From an uncultured Enterobacteriaceae bacterium (GTDB lineage Bacteria; Pseudomonadota; Gammaproteobacteria; Enterobacterales; Enterobacteriaceae), in NCBI GenBank assembly GCA_947631255.1, contig CANRKT010000004.1:1-64000 (forward strand): 64,000 nt of DNA. Direction: 5' to 3'. The position numbers and the translations under genes were made by a program. Below are positions 1 to 8,952 of the stretch, piece after piece. Every line of letters starts with the position of its first letter. Position 1 is the stretch's first letter. Below the pieces are notes generated by a model. That model did no database searches, was not told the DNA's origin, and saw nothing but the letters and a program-made list of their open reading frames with translations.

Positions 1-142
1 GTAGAAACCATACTCTATATATTTCAAAGTACCTGACGTTACTTTTGTAAATCCTACTAAATTACACAGTATATTTCTGCATGTTAGCAGGGTTTAATTA
101 GCGCCTATAATCAATTCTAATTGTTTTTGCTATGCAATAAAC
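1..142. other. AT-rich downstream flank of the oxidase operon
   Basis: This stretch follows the last gene of the leftmost minus-strand operon. On the minus strand I find no start codon with a ribosome binding site opening a frame of useful length, and no hairpin followed by a T-run. Whether the operon continues to the left (for example with an exporter) cannot be seen. Confidence 0.5.
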
Positions 143-1141
143 TCAAGAAAAAACACGATATAAATCAACATTAGGATGGCTATAATAAGAAACTATCTCC
201 TGATCCTGTTTATGTAGCATCTCTACTAGTGCATAAATGTTGATTAATGTGGTTGTTTGCTCTTCATTTGATATGATGGGAATAGTGGTTAAAAGAGTTT
301 CAGTTATCGTGCCATGATTTTCTTGTTCATTGATATCAGAGTGTTTAATAATAGGTTGATAAAACCCGGATGGGATATTTTGTTTTTTGCAACAATCAAT
401 AAATAACGTATTAAATTCTGTAGAGGGGGTTTCAAATAGAAAGAGAGCACTAAAAAAACTGAGGAAATGTTGTCTTGAGTATACGCCCAGGCTTATATAG
501 GATGAAAAGGTTGAGGCAAGTGGCTGGCGTTTTAACATGACTTCTTTTGGCATTCCGACGGCCTCCAGACAAGCAAGCATCATGATGTCATGATCATACT
601 CATCAATGAAAAGTTTGATGAGTTGTTTGCTTGCTTGTTCATTTATCACATGACTCAAAGAGGGTGCGATTAAACTTGGAGCCATTTTTACCAAGTGATA
701 ATACTCCATCGCAAAACCGATTAACTCATTACGCGTAATGTTACCTTCTTTCATTCTGATATAAAAAGGAGAGCTATTCAGTTTGTATTGTAAGTTTCTG
801 ACCATAGGTAGAAGTTTTACATGATAAAAATCTGCTCCAGTACTGCAGCTATCGCTAGAGGATTTTTCCCCTTCATCTAATAGCCCAAGTCGGTCTAGTT
901 CACGAAGTAAATCATTAACATTTCCAAGTGACTTCTGGTACTGACTGTTCAACTGCTCAGTGGTCAATGCTTCTTTCTGTATTTTTGATAAAAATGACAT
1001 TATCTCGGAGGAAAGTATTTCATCATATTGAAGACTACAACCCTGATCACGGTATTCTATTAATATCTCTTGCTCACCCTCAGAGAAAGTTACGCCAGCT
1101 CTCAGTCGCGGTTTTTCGAATAAACTATGAGATAGATTCAT
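143..1141 (-). CDS. PqqC/haem-oxygenase-like iron oxidase with PqqD-like N-terminus (distal)
   Basis: The 332-residue protein has two parts. Residues 1-95 form a small mixed or winged-helix-like segment reminiscent of PqqD-type peptide-recognition domains. Residues 105-330 are all-helical and look like the TenA/PqqC/haem-oxygenase-like fold. Candidate metal ligands fit the non-haem di-iron members: E146-x-x-H149, E181-x-x-H184-D185, and H267 with N271 and H276. The same spacing recurs in its neighbour, so the two are paralogs. The start is an ATG preceded by AAGGAT at 7 nt. It begins 12 bp after the stop of the upstream paralog, so the two are co-transcribed. The fold and metal assignment come from motifs seen by eye; the substrate is unknown, and oxidation of the small peptide encoded upstream is an inference. 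Confidence 0.6.
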   Translation of the reverse strand: MNLSHSLFEKPRLRAGVTFSEGEQEILIEYRDQGCSLQYDEILSSEIMSFLSKIQKEALTTEQLNSQYQKSLGNVNDLLRELDRLGLLDEGEKSSSDSCSTGADFYHVKLLPMVRNLQYKLNSSPFYIRMKEGNITRNELIGFAMEYYHLVKMAPSLIAPSLSHVINEQASKQLIKLFIDEYDHDIMMLACLEAVGMPKEVMLKRQPLASTFSSYISLGVYSRQHFLSFFSALFLFETPSTEFNTLFIDCCKKQNIPSGFYQPIIKHSDINEQENHGTITETLLTTIPIISNEEQTTTLINIYALVEMLHKQDQEIVSYYSHPNVDLYRVFS

Positions 1142-1153
1142 AATGATATCCTT

Positions 1154-2134
1154 TTATTTTATCTGACGTAATAGTTGTTCACAGGTAGAATAATGCTGCC
1201 ATACTGATAAATAAAACTTATTATAAATATCTATAAATATGTGTGTTTGTGCTTTCAATCTATCGACATCAACACGAGATACAGCAGGAATATTTTTAAA
1301 TACTTCCCTGCCTAAATTTCCATGTTCAGCATTCAGGTTTATCATTGAATGCTCTTTAATGTAATAGATAAACTCATCAGGAACAGTACCACTATTTTCC
1401 ATCGCATGAACATATGAGTCCAGTTTGATATCTTTCCCCTCTAAAATACCGATGGTGGTATAAAAAAATAAAGGATCGTTTGCAGCCCAATAGGCCAGAA
1501 CATGACATAGCGCGAGTGTTTCAGGTAACGGAACTGTTTTAAATAACTCCTCCTTTGTGATGCCAACGGCATTGAGCGATTTCAAAATGAGTGCATCATG
1601 GCCATGTTCTTCGCAAAAAAACGCATTCATTAATGTACGCGCATCTTGAGAACCCTGCCATGAAAGTATCGGAGCATCAAACCAGCTTTCTCGAAACAGG
1701 AAGTGATAATTTTCAATCGCTAAGCCAATAAAGACATTAAAAGGAATTTCTTTAGGTTCCTGGCATTTAGTCCAAAAAATATTTTTATATAAAGTTTCAT
1801 ACAATAATTTATTTTGTAAGTCCTCTATTTCAAGAAGACACTCAATCCCGGAAACGAAATTAACTTGCTGATTCTTTAAGATAAGACCAAATTCTGAAAG
1901 ACTATCCACTAATTCGATGAGTTTCTCATAATTTGTATCTTGTATATGATATTCATTTGCTAGTTCTTTAATGGTATGCATACCATTAAAACTGTGCAAT
2001 ATTTTTAATACCAGATCATGCTTGAAAGGTAGGGGTTCTATTATGAACTCTTCATCATCACGTATTGCGATAATACTTTCATTTTGTATGCTTACCGAAC
2101 AATAAAGTTTCGGCTTTAAGTTGCCAGAATCCAC
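1154..2134 (-). CDS. PqqC/haem-oxygenase-like iron oxidase with PqqD-like N-terminus (proximal)
   Basis: This 326-residue paralog of the downstream gene has residues 25-90 resembling a PqqD-like or winged-helix module. Residues 105-326 form the helical oxidase-like domain with E141-x-x-H144, E176-x-x-H179-D180, and H262 with N266 and H271. These match the set in the neighbour position for position, which argues that both are catalytically competent. The start is GTG, preceded by GGGGAG about 6 nt upstream; there is no better ATG. The gene lies 170 bp downstream of a 22-codon ORF, separated from it by a perfect stem-loop. Known relatives of this fold include PqqC, CADD and UndA. No specific homolog is recognised, and a role in modifying a ribosomal peptide is inference from context only. 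Confidence 0.6.
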   Translation of the reverse strand: MDSGNLKPKLYCSVSIQNESIIAIRDDEEFIIEPLPFKHDLVLKILHSFNGMHTIKELANEYHIQDTNYEKLIELVDSLSEFGLILKNQQVNFVSGIECLLEIEDLQNKLLYETLYKNIFWTKCQEPKEIPFNVFIGLAIENYHFLFRESWFDAPILSWQGSQDARTLMNAFFCEEHGHDALILKSLNAVGITKEELFKTVPLPETLALCHVLAYWAANDPLFFYTTIGILEGKDIKLDSYVHAMENSGTVPDEFIYYIKEHSMINLNAEHGNLGREVFKNIPAVSRVDVDRLKAQTHIFIDIYNKFYLSVWQHYSTCEQLLRQIK

Positions 2135-2271
2135 GGTTTTCTCCCCTGGTGAGTATCAATGCAGTTATTAATCCAGGTAAGTACGGCTCTTTTTACACTG
2201 CTGATACGCCATAACCCTGTATATTATGCGACTGTCCGTAGTGAGTCATTTTGGCTAGCTGATATATATTG

Positions 2272-2295
2272 CTCAGGTATCATAAGATACCTGAG
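2272..2295 (-). repeat. Perfect 10-bp inverted repeat between peptide ORF and oxidase genes
   Basis: CTCAGGTATC and GATACCTGAG flank a 4-nt loop, starting 9 bp after the stop of the 22-codon ORF. There is no T-run, so it is not a classical terminator. A stem-loop between a precursor-peptide gene and its enzyme genes often protects the peptide mRNA or attenuates read-through, but it could equally be an operator. Confidence 0.7.
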
Positions 2296-2304
2296 TATGT
2301 TCAC

Positions 2305-2373
2305 TTACAGATGGTGTGGCAGCAGTATAGGGCGAGGTTTTTTAGGTATAACAATAATGGTTTTATTTTGCAT
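2305..2373 (-). CDS. 22-residue cationic proline-rich peptide, candidate RiPP precursor
   Basis: The ORF starts at ATG with AAGGAG placed 8 nt upstream, one of the best ribosome binding sites in the region, and ends at TAA after 22 codons. The peptide begins MQNKTIIVIP. Its C-terminal half has the pattern P-K-K-P-R-P then I-L-L-P-H-H-L, giving four prolines, four Lys/Arg and two His. It lies first in the minus-strand unit, 93 bp behind a plausible promoter (-35 TTTTCA, 17 bp, -10 TATAGT), and upstream of two PqqD/PqqC-like enzymes. I do not recognise a homolog. Alternatives are a translated regulatory leader or a chance ORF; the strong binding site and position argue for expression. Confidence 0.5.
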   Translation of the reverse strand: MQNKTIIVIPKKPRPILLPHHL

Positions 2374-2814
2374 GTATATTACTCCTTGTAATGGCAAAGT
2401 TAATGTTAGTACAGATAAAGGCAGTCTTTACGCTTCTATTTCTATCATTAATACGAGGGGGGAGTCACTATAATAATGAGGGTATTTTTTGAAAATTCAT
2501 TAATAAATATTTCATTTGTCCAATAAAATAAGCTCAGTTGTATATTGATTTACTTGACTTGGGTTTCGAGTGTTGAGGTTTGTCTTAAAATAAAATGTTA
2601 GTGAAAGGGATTTTATTGTTGGAATGATTTCTTACAGCATAAAGAGAAGAGGGTTTTAGATAAGTGACTGTATAGAAAGAGTATCTATTCTGTTTGAGTC
2701 GCCATAATTGAACGTGAAAATATGCTTGGTTGATTCAGTATTATTTTCAATAGCTCTCTTATTAAGAGAGCGTACTCTTGAACTCTTGCTGCCAAGCATC
2801 ATAGAGTATCTACT
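2374..2814. other. AT-rich intergenic region between peptide operon and ssuE
   Basis: No convincing gene lies on either strand. It holds the peptide-operon promoter, an 8-bp hairpin (GCTCTCTT/AAGAGAGC, 2753-2771) and most of the 13-bp dyad at the ssuE end. A 47-codon minus-strand ORF (2656-2799) lacks a ribosome binding site. The low GC content contrasts with the genes from pyrD onward and suggests acquired DNA. Confidence 0.5.
2467..2495 (-). promoter_or_regulatory. Candidate sigma-70 promoter of the peptide/oxidase operon
   Basis: On the minus strand, TTTTCA (4/6) and TATAGT (5/6) are separated by exactly 17 bp. Transcription would start about 85 bases before the 22-codon peptide ORF. Prediction by eye only. 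Confidence 0.4.
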
Positions 2815-2823
2815 CTATGATGC
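2796..2823. repeat. 28-bp near-continuous dyad overlapping the ssuE stop codon
   Basis: GCATCATAGAGTA and TACTCTATGATGC are perfect 13-bp inverted repeats separated by 2 bp. They overlap the last codons of ssuE. No T-run follows on either strand. It may act as a hairpin at the 3' end of the ssuE mRNA together with the second hairpin at 2753-2771, or as a protein binding site. Confidence 0.7.
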
Positions 2824-3408
2824 TATTTTCACCGTTGTATTGGTCAGTACTGGTTGAGCTAATAACGCAGTAACCTTTATATTTCTCCGTTGCAATGCTT
2901 GTAAGAAAAGATGTAATGAGTCATCCAGACGCTGTTTAAGATCCGGCGTAAATTGCGGTTTATGCTGATAGTCAGTAACCTGGCTATCGTTGGCAAAGAC
3001 ACCCTGTAAAATTTCCTGTGCTTTCAGTGCATTCAATACTGGTTTCAGAGCATAATCGACCGCTAACATATGGGCGATAGTGCCGCCACTGGCGAGGGGA
3101 AGCACCACTTTGTTATCCAGTGCGCGTTCAGGAAGGAGATCAAGCAGCGTCTTGAGAGCACCAGAAAATGAGGCTTTATATATGGGGGTCGCGATGATAA
3201 TGCCATCTGCTGTGGCTAGCTGCTCGGTCAGGGTTTGTAATGCAGGGCTGTCAAAACGTGCATAAAGAAGATCTTCAGGGGCAAAATTTTGTAGATGCCA
3301 GTGATACACTTCAATATCTCGCTTACGTAGCTGCTTACGGGCATATTCCAGCAATGCGCTGGAGCGTGAGGGAAAGCGGGGGCTTCCGGCCAGGGTTATT
3401 ACTCGCAT
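2815..3408 (-). CDS. ssuE: NADPH-dependent FMN reductase SsuE
   Basis: The 197-residue flavodoxin-like reductase supplies reduced FMN to the alkanesulfonate monooxygenase SsuD during sulfur scavenging from sulfonates. The N-terminal [19 protein letters not shown] is the FMN phosphate loop, and the central [21 protein letters not shown] is the family signature. The length agrees with SsuE (about 190). The start ATG follows AGGAGACGTT. In E. coli ssuE heads ssuEADCB, but here no ssuADCB follows; instead the coding strand runs into a large dyad and an AT-rich operon. The gene is therefore either orphaned or its partners lie elsewhere. The general family is certain; the SsuE assignment is supported by its position beside pyrD. 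Confidence 0.85.
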   Translation of the reverse strand: MRVITLAGSPRFPSRSSALLEYARKQLRKRDIEVYHWHLQNFAPEDLLYARFDSPALQTLTEQLATADGIIIATPIYKASFSGALKTLLDLLPERALDNKVVLPLASGGTIAHMLAVDYALKPVLNALKAQEILQGVFANDSQVTDYQHKPQFTPDLKQRLDDSLHLFLQALQRRNIKVTALLAQPVLTNTTVKIAS

Positions 3409-3822
3409 AACGTCTCCTAATCACTGATATATTCGCAAAGATATTTGTCATCGTTTCGTGTTATCTGAGTCCCGATATTGCTTCATCACCTGATTTTTCA
3501 GTTCTTTCTGACTTTTCCTCATCACATCACGTGAATGATTGAGACATAGATAGTTTGATGACTGAATTCTGTCAGAGAGAAGGGGGTTATCTAAATGACT
3601 TTTCCGGCATTTAAAACCCAAAAAAGTGTATATCGAAGGTATTCCTCTGATTATCGGGGTGTTTCTTTAACGTTATCTTTCCCGTTAAATCAGAAAAATA
3701 TTTTTCTCAATGGGCCATCTCATTGAGTTATTCTGTATTTTTTGCATTCAGTCAATTCCAATCGGGCAGGAGATAGTGAATAATACTGCCCCGGTCTGCA
3801 CACCGGGAATCCAGGAGAAGTC
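3409..3822. other. Divergent ssuE-pyrD intergenic region
   Basis: Beyond the ssuE ribosome binding site and the pyrD leader I see no gene, tRNA or clear repeat. It must hold the promoters of both divergent genes. Confidence 0.5.
3790..3822 (+). promoter_or_regulatory. pyrD leader hairpin next to the ribosome binding site
   Basis: CCCGGT and ACCGGG form a 6-bp stem just upstream of the AGGAG of pyrD, preceded by the C-rich run ACTGCCCC. In E. coli, pyrD is controlled by pyrimidine-dependent start-site choice at a similar C/G run: C-started transcripts fold a hairpin that blocks translation. The sequence here fits that scheme. Regulation itself is inferred. Confidence 0.5.
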
Positions 3823-4833
3823 ATGTTCTACCCCTTCGTTCGCAAAGCTCTATTTCAGCTCGATGCTGAACGCGCTCATAATCTGACCTTTCAGCAACTT
3901 CGTCGTATCAGTGGTACACCTTTTGAAAGAATCATTCGTCAGAACCTGCCAGCCAAGCCAGTAACCTGCATGGGATTGACCTTTAAAAATCCTCTTGGCT
4001 TAGCTGCTGGGCTGGACAAAAATGGTGAGTGCATCGATGTTCTGGGTGCTCTGGGTTTTGGTTTTATTGAAATCGGTACCGTCACGCCACGTCCACAGCA
4101 GGGGAATGATAAACCACGTATTTTCAGGCTGCCTGAGGCAGAAGGTCTGATCAATCGTATGGGCTTTAATAACCAGGGAGTTGATAACCTGGTTGAGAAT
4201 GTCAAAAAAGCGCATTTTGATGGGATTCTAGGGATCAACATTGGTAAAAATAAAGATACGCCAGTAGAGCAGGGGGAAGACGATTATCTAGCTTGTATGG
4301 ATAAAACGTATCCTTATGCGGGCTATATCGCTATCAATATCTCATCACCAAATACCCCAGGCCTGCGTACCTTGCAATATGGTGATGCACTGGATTCGCT
4401 GTTAAGTAGTATTAAAAACAAACAGCAACAGTTGCACGAATATCATCATAAATATGTTCCGGTAGCAGTAAAAATTGCACCGGATCTTTCTGAAGAAGAA
4501 TTAATTCAGGTTGCTGATAGTTTGGTCAGACATAATATTGATGGTGTCATTGCTACCAATACGACACTGGACAGAAGTTTAGTTCAGGGGATGAAATATT
4601 GTGATGAAGCGGGAGGCCTGAGTGGTCGTCCGGTACAGCTAAAAAGTACAGAGATTATTCGTCGTTTATCTCTGGAATTAAATGGTCGCTTACCGATTAT
4701 TGGCGTAGGGGGGATTGATTCTGTCATTTCTGCGCGTGAAAAAATGGCAGCGGGGGCTTCCCTGGTACAAATATACTCAGGATTTATTTATAAAGGTCCG
4801 ACGCTGATTAAAGAAATCGTCACGCATCTGTAA
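3823..4833 (+). CDS. pyrD: Dihydroorotate dehydrogenase (quinone), PyrD
   Basis: This class 2 dihydroorotate dehydrogenase oxidises dihydroorotate to orotate at the inner membrane using quinone, the fourth step of pyrimidine synthesis. The 336-residue length equals the E. coli enzyme. The N-terminal helix ([20 protein letters not shown]) is the membrane/quinone tunnel segment. Family motifs are visible: [11 protein letters not shown] for flavin and substrate binding, [11 protein letters not shown] with the catalytic serine region, and IGVGGIDS with [16 protein letters not shown] near the FMN phosphate. ATG follows AGGAG. It is followed by a hairpin and then zapC, as in E. coli. Confidence 0.98.
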   Translation: MFYPFVRKALFQLDAERAHNLTFQQLRRISGTPFERIIRQNLPAKPVTCMGLTFKNPLGLAAGLDKNGECIDVLGALGFGFIEIGTVTPRPQQGNDKPRIFRLPEAEGLINRMGFNNQGVDNLVENVKKAHFDGILGINIGKNKDTPVEQGEDDYLACMDKTYPYAGYIAINISSPNTPGLRTLQYGDALDSLLSSIKNKQQQLHEYHHKYVPVAVKIAPDLSEEELIQVADSLVRHNIDGVIATNTTLDRSLVQGMKYCDEAGGLSGRPVQLKSTEIIRRLSLELNGRLPIIGVGGIDSVISAREKMAAGASLVQIYSGFIYKGPTLIKEIVTHL

Positions 4834-4853
4834 ATAATTGCTACTTCCATGAC

Positions 4854-4882
4854 ACCAGGACTTTATTTTCAGTCCTGGTTGA
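4854..4882 (+). terminator. Hairpin downstream of pyrD
   Basis: ACCAGGACT and AGTCCTGGT form a 9-bp stem with an 8-nt loop, followed by only a weak T-rich stretch. It is a probable, perhaps partial, terminator. Confidence 0.5.
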
Positions 4883-4985
4883 TTTATATTCTTTAGCTGA
4901 TGCTTATTTAAACATATTTGAAACTTCTTATTAAGGATGAATATTCAAGTAGCAATAGGAATGAGCTTAATATAAGGAAAGCATA

Positions 4986-5534
4986 ATGCGAATTAAACCA
5001 GACGACGCTTGGCTATGGTATTTTGATGAAGAGCATGATCGGATGATGCTCGACCTGGCTAATGGAATGCTCTTTCGTTCACGTTTTCCCCGAAAAATGT
5101 TAACGCCTGATGCTTTTGAAAAATCAGGTTTTTGTGTCGATGATGCGGCATTATATTTTTCTTTTGAAGAAACCTGTCGTCGTCTGGAATTAAGTGATGA
5201 ACAGCGTGCTGAGCTGGTTTTAAATGCCTTGGTCGCAATCCGTTTTCTAAAACCACAGATGCCTAAAAGCTGGTATTTCGTAACCCATAATCATAATAAT
5301 GACTGGCAACCCGAAGTAGGGTCGGCAGCCTGTGCGTGGCTGCGCGACAACAGGCAGCAAGTGAATCTACTGGTCATTGAAGCCGGTGATAATGCAGCAC
5401 TCTGTTTACTGGCTCAGGCAGAGTTGACTCTGGCCGGGCGAACAATGCAACTGGGTGACGTGATTAAAGTAATGAACGACAGACTGACACCTCAGCCTGA
5501 CGTTCATTATATGGGACTGGAATACGCGGTTTAG
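4986..5534 (+). CDS. zapC: Cell division protein ZapC
   Basis: ZapC is a cytoplasmic FtsZ-associated protein that promotes lateral interaction of FtsZ protofilaments at the division ring. The 182-residue protein starts [20 protein letters not shown], the conserved ZapC N-terminus, and matches the family length of about 180. ATG follows AAGGA. It sits between pyrD and the convergent ycbX exactly as in E. coli. The last four bases overlap the ycbX stop region. No oddities are seen. Confidence 0.95.
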   Translation: MRIKPDDAWLWYFDEEHDRMMLDLANGMLFRSRFPRKMLTPDAFEKSGFCVDDAALYFSFEETCRRLELSDEQRAELVLNALVAIRFLKPQMPKSWYFVTHNHNNDWQPEVGSAACAWLRDNRQQVNLLVIEAGDNAALCLLAQAELTLAGRTMQLGDVIKVMNDRLTPQPDVHYMGLEYAV

Positions 5535-6643
5535 TTTGGTGCCACGCACAGGTTCCCTGTTGGCACGCAACTACAACTTAATGCTGTCCCATCGCCTGAA
5601 ACAGCACCTTTTTTAAGCGCATGGACTTCACCTTCCAGGACGCGAACTCGACAGCTGCCACAAATCCCCGCTCGACAAGAATAAGGCACCTTGATCCCTT
5701 GCATTTCTAGCTGTTCTAGCAGAATCTGCTGGTTATTCCCCTGAAAAATTTGTCCGGCCCAGTTAATGGTGACCTGATTGCTGGCAACTGTTTTCTCGGG
5801 CAGGTTTTCGACGACTGTACCGGATCCATACAATTGAGGGGGTTTGGTTGCCAGTACTTCCACTTCATCACCGACACGAATAATACCGCTATGGCGGGCA
5901 ATCAGATTCTGGCCAAAATCAACATCGCTGGTTCCTTGCGCGGTACGAAAACTTTGTAACGTTGCCAGAGGTTCACCTGCAGGATGCCTGCGTCCTCGTT
6001 CCGGACTAATTGTCGTCAAAACGCAGCGGCTACAAGGTTTGACAACGTCAAAAGTGACGCCACCAATACGTATAACTTGCCAGCTATCTTCAGTCCAGGC
6101 AGGAATGCCGGTGACGACCAGATTGGGGCGAAATTGGTTCATGGCGACACTGGCCGGGCAGTGTTTCTGTAAATCGCGTAACGAGGCTTCGTTTGTCAGC
6201 AAGTAGGGAAAGCCATCCGCAAAGGAAAGTGGAGTTTCTTCATGCTGTTGCACACGTCGCGTCAAATGCTCCCCTACCCAACGTAGTTGCACCGGACGTG
6301 GAAAAAAGCCGCTTAACCAGTCATTGATCTCATCGGGGGCGATTTGTGCTGTAAAGTGACTTCCCCAGACTTCAGTAGGGGCTGGAGCTGACATAAAATC
6401 AGCGAAACGAATGGTTGCAGAACTGCCATCGGGTGCATTCAGGTACAGCCCATCAGGTAATAGTGCGGGAGTAAACAGCACCATCTGTGGATAAAGCCGT
6501 GCAGTAATAAAGGTGCCATCGGGTTCCGTTACCATAAAAATACGGTCGAAAGCGGCTCCGCTGGTCGAAATCTGGGTATGAGAAAGTGCCAGGCCACGCA
6601 TCGACTTTATCGGGTAGATATGAAGCTGAGATAAGTTAATCAT
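5531..6643 (-). CDS. ycbX: MOSC and ferredoxin-domain protein YcbX
   Basis: YcbX (370 residues here, 369 in E. coli) combines an N-terminal beta-barrel and MOSC domain with a C-terminal plant-type 2Fe-2S domain. The MOSC part contains [16 protein letters not shown] with the conserved cysteine that binds molybdenum cofactor. The ferredoxin part shows CRAGICGSC and a distal cysteine (LSCSC). It reduces N-hydroxylated base analogues such as 6-hydroxylaminopurine with molybdenum cofactor. I chose the ATG at 6643 ([14 protein letters not shown]) with GAGGA upstream rather than the in-frame TTG five codons earlier, because it matches the E. coli start. Confidence 0.95.
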   Translation of the reverse strand: MINLSQLHIYPIKSMRGLALSHTQISTSGAAFDRIFMVTEPDGTFITARLYPQMVLFTPALLPDGLYLNAPDGSSATIRFADFMSAPAPTEVWGSHFTAQIAPDEINDWLSGFFPRPVQLRWVGEHLTRRVQQHEETPLSFADGFPYLLTNEASLRDLQKHCPASVAMNQFRPNLVVTGIPAWTEDSWQVIRIGGVTFDVVKPCSRCVLTTISPERGRRHPAGEPLATLQSFRTAQGTSDVDFGQNLIARHSGIIRVGDEVEVLATKPPQLYGSGTVVENLPEKTVASNQVTINWAGQIFQGNNQQILLEQLEMQGIKVPYSCRAGICGSCRVRVLEGEVHALKKGAVSGDGTALSCSCVPTGNLCVAPN

Positions 6644-6760
6644 AGGGTCCTCTGTCAATATACCCGCTATAGTACATGTGGTCTGGAGTCACTTTCGTGA
6701 AATTTACACTCCAAAATACTCAATTAATCAGGGTCTCGCGAAATTAACCCGGCCAACTTT

Positions 6761-6788
6761 ATGACATGCGTGGCGGATTAGCTATAAT
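6761..6788 (+). promoter_or_regulatory. Promoter of rlmKL-uup
   Basis: ATGACA (5/6 of the -35 consensus), 16 bp, then TATAAT (perfect -10). Transcription would start about 30 bp before the rlmKL ATG. Confidence 0.6.
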
Positions 6789-6823
6789 GCGGGACAATTT
6801 TATTTTTTTTGATAAGTGACGAT

Positions 6824-8950
6824 ATGAATTCTCTGTTTGCCAGCACGGCGCGTGGTCTTGAAGAGCTATTAAAAACAGAACTAGAAAGCTTAGGCGCGCT
6901 GAACTGCAAAATTGTGCAGGGCGGCGTACATTACCAGGGAGATTCACGTCTTCTTTACCAAAGTTTGATGTGGAGCCGCCTGGCATCACGCATTCTGTTA
7001 CCTTTGACGGAATGTAAAGTCTATAGCGATCTTGATCTCTACATCGGGGTACAGGTTATCGACTGGCCAGCTATATTTGGGCCGGAAGCAACCTTTGCGG
7101 TGCATTTTAGTGGCTTGAATGACACTATCCGTAATAGTCAGTACGGTGCATTGAAAGTCAAAGATGCCATTGTTGACTCTTTTACCCGCAAAAATTTACC
7201 TCGCCCTGATGTTAATCGTGAATCACCCGATCTGCGTATTAATGTCTGGCTGAATAAAGAAACTGCCAGTATCTCTCTTGATTTAAGTGGTGAAGGGCTG
7301 CATCAGCGTGGTTATCGTGACGAAACTGGCGCGGCACCAATTAAAGAGACTCTCGCCGCTGCTATCGTCATGCGTTCTGGCTGGCAGCCAGGCACCCCAC
7401 TGCTTGATCCGATGTGTGGTTCTGGTACTTTGCTGATTGAAGGGGCGATGATAGCCACCGACCGTGCGCCTGGCTTGAATCGTCAGCGCTGGGGCTTCCA
7501 GAACTGGGCGCTGCATAATCCTGAATTATGGGAAGAGGTGAAAACGGAAGCACAACGCCGGGCACGTGAAGGTGCTCGTCACTATACCTCTCGCTTCTTT
7601 GGTTCTGATAATGACCGTCGTGTAATTGAACATGCCCGTTCTAATGCCCGTCGTGCGGGTCTGGCAGATCTCATCCAGTTTGAAATGAAGGATGTCACTA
7701 AACTGACCAACCCATTACCGGAAGGCCCTGTTGGAACGCTTATCAGTAACCCTCCTTACGGAGAGCGTCTGGAAAGTGAACCTGCGCTGATTGCGTTGCA
7801 CAACTTGCTTGGTCGTCGGTTTAAAGAGCAGTTTGGTGGCTGGCATTTATCTTTATTCAGTGCCTCGCCAGAATTGTTGAGCTGTCTGCAATTGCGGGCA
7901 GATCGTCAGTTTAAAGCTAAAAATGGTCCGCTTGATTGCGTGCAGAAAAACTATACGCTTGCCGCTCATATACCAGGGAGCACGGGAGCAATCAGTCAGA
8001 TTGCTGATGATTATGCCAACCGCCTGCGCAAGAATGCCAAAAAATTTGATAAATGGGCGCGTCAGGAAGGGATCACCTGTTATCGCATCTATGATGCCGA
8101 TCTGCCGGAATACAATGTTGCTGTCGATCGTTATGGTGACTGGGTCGTGGTACAAGAGTATGCTCCACCGAAAACGGTGGAGCCTCAAAAAGCCCGTCAG
8201 CGCCTGTTTGATGTGATTGCTGCCACGCAAAGTGTGCTGGAGCTACCTGGTAATAAATTAGTTCTCAAAACGCGTGAGCGTCAGAAGGGCAAAAATCAGT
8301 ATCAAAAAATGGGTGAGAAAGGTGACTTTATGGAAGTGAGCGAGTATAACGCGCGCTTATGGGTCAATCTCACGGACTATCTTGATACGGGCCTGTTCCT
8401 TGACCACCGTATTGCTCGTCGTATGTTAGGTGAAATGAGTAAAGGGAAAGATTTCCTTAACCTGTTCGCTTATACCGGCAGTGCCACTGTTCATGCCGGT
8501 CTGGGGGGCGCAGGCACCACTACCACGGTTGATATGTCACGTACCTATCTTGAATGGGCAGAACGAAACTTACGCCTTAACGGTTTAACAGGACGTCCAC
8601 ATCGCTTAATTCAGGCAGACTGCCTGAGCTGGTTGCGTGAAAGCGATGAACAGTTTGATCTGATTTTTATCGATCCACCGACGTTTTCGAACTCCAAACG
8701 TATGGAAGACAGTTTCGATGTACAACGTGATCATCTGGACTTAATGAAAGATCTGAAACGCTTATTACGTCCTGGTGGCACCATCATGTTTTCCAATAAT
8801 AAACGTGGTTTTAAAATGAATTTCACTGGTCTTGCGGAGCTCGGGTTAGTTGCACAAGAAATTACCCAGAAAACGCAGTCGCAGGACTTTGTACGTAATC
8901 GCCAGATCCATAATTGCTGGTTAGTCACTCACGAATCCCGGAAGTCTTAG
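6824..8950 (+). CDS. rlmL: Bifunctional 23S rRNA methyltransferase RlmKL
   Basis: This fusion enzyme makes m2G2445 (N-terminal RlmL half) and m7G2069 (C-terminal RlmK half) on 23S rRNA. The 708-residue length compares with 702 in E. coli. The N-terminal half has a THUMP region followed by a Rossmann methyltransferase with [16 protein letters not shown] and the catalytic SNPPYGERL. The C-terminal half has [16 protein letters not shown] and [11 protein letters not shown]. The start [17 protein letters not shown] is chosen at 6824, as in E. coli, rather than upstream in-frame codons. It is followed 2 bp later by uup, so the two are probably co-transcribed. Confidence 0.97.
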   Translation: MNSLFASTARGLEELLKTELESLGALNCKIVQGGVHYQGDSRLLYQSLMWSRLASRILLPLTECKVYSDLDLYIGVQVIDWPAIFGPEATFAVHFSGLNDTIRNSQYGALKVKDAIVDSFTRKNLPRPDVNRESPDLRINVWLNKETASISLDLSGEGLHQRGYRDETGAAPIKETLAAAIVMRSGWQPGTPLLDPMCGSGTLLIEGAMIATDRAPGLNRQRWGFQNWALHNPELWEEVKTEAQRRAREGARHYTSRFFGSDNDRRVIEHARSNARRAGLADLIQFEMKDVTKLTNPLPEGPVGTLISNPPYGERLESEPALIALHNLLGRRFKEQFGGWHLSLFSASPELLSCLQLRADRQFKAKNGPLDCVQKNYTLAAHIPGSTGAISQIADDYANRLRKNAKKFDKWARQEGITCYRIYDADLPEYNVAVDRYGDWVVVQEYAPPKTVEPQKARQRLFDVIAATQSVLELPGNKLVLKTRERQKGKNQYQKMGEKGDFMEVSEYNARLWVNLTDYLDTGLFLDHRIARRMLGEMSKGKDFLNLFAYTGSATVHAGLGGAGTTTTVDMSRTYLEWAERNLRLNGLTGRPHRLIQADCLSWLRESDEQFDLIFIDPPTFSNSKRMEDSFDVQRDHLDLMKDLKRLLRPGGTIMFSNNKRGFKMNFTGLAELGLVAQEITQKTQSQDFVRNRQIHNCWLVTHESRKS

Positions 8951-8952
8951 TC

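Noticed and set aside
2159..2473. 104-codon plus-strand frame opposite the peptide ORF
   Set aside because: No ribosome binding site, odd composition, and it runs antisense over the peptide ORF, hairpin and promoter, which explain the region better.
2656..2799. 47-codon minus-strand frame after ssuE
   Set aside because: Starts inside the dyad without a ribosome binding site and contains a hairpin; more likely non-coding.
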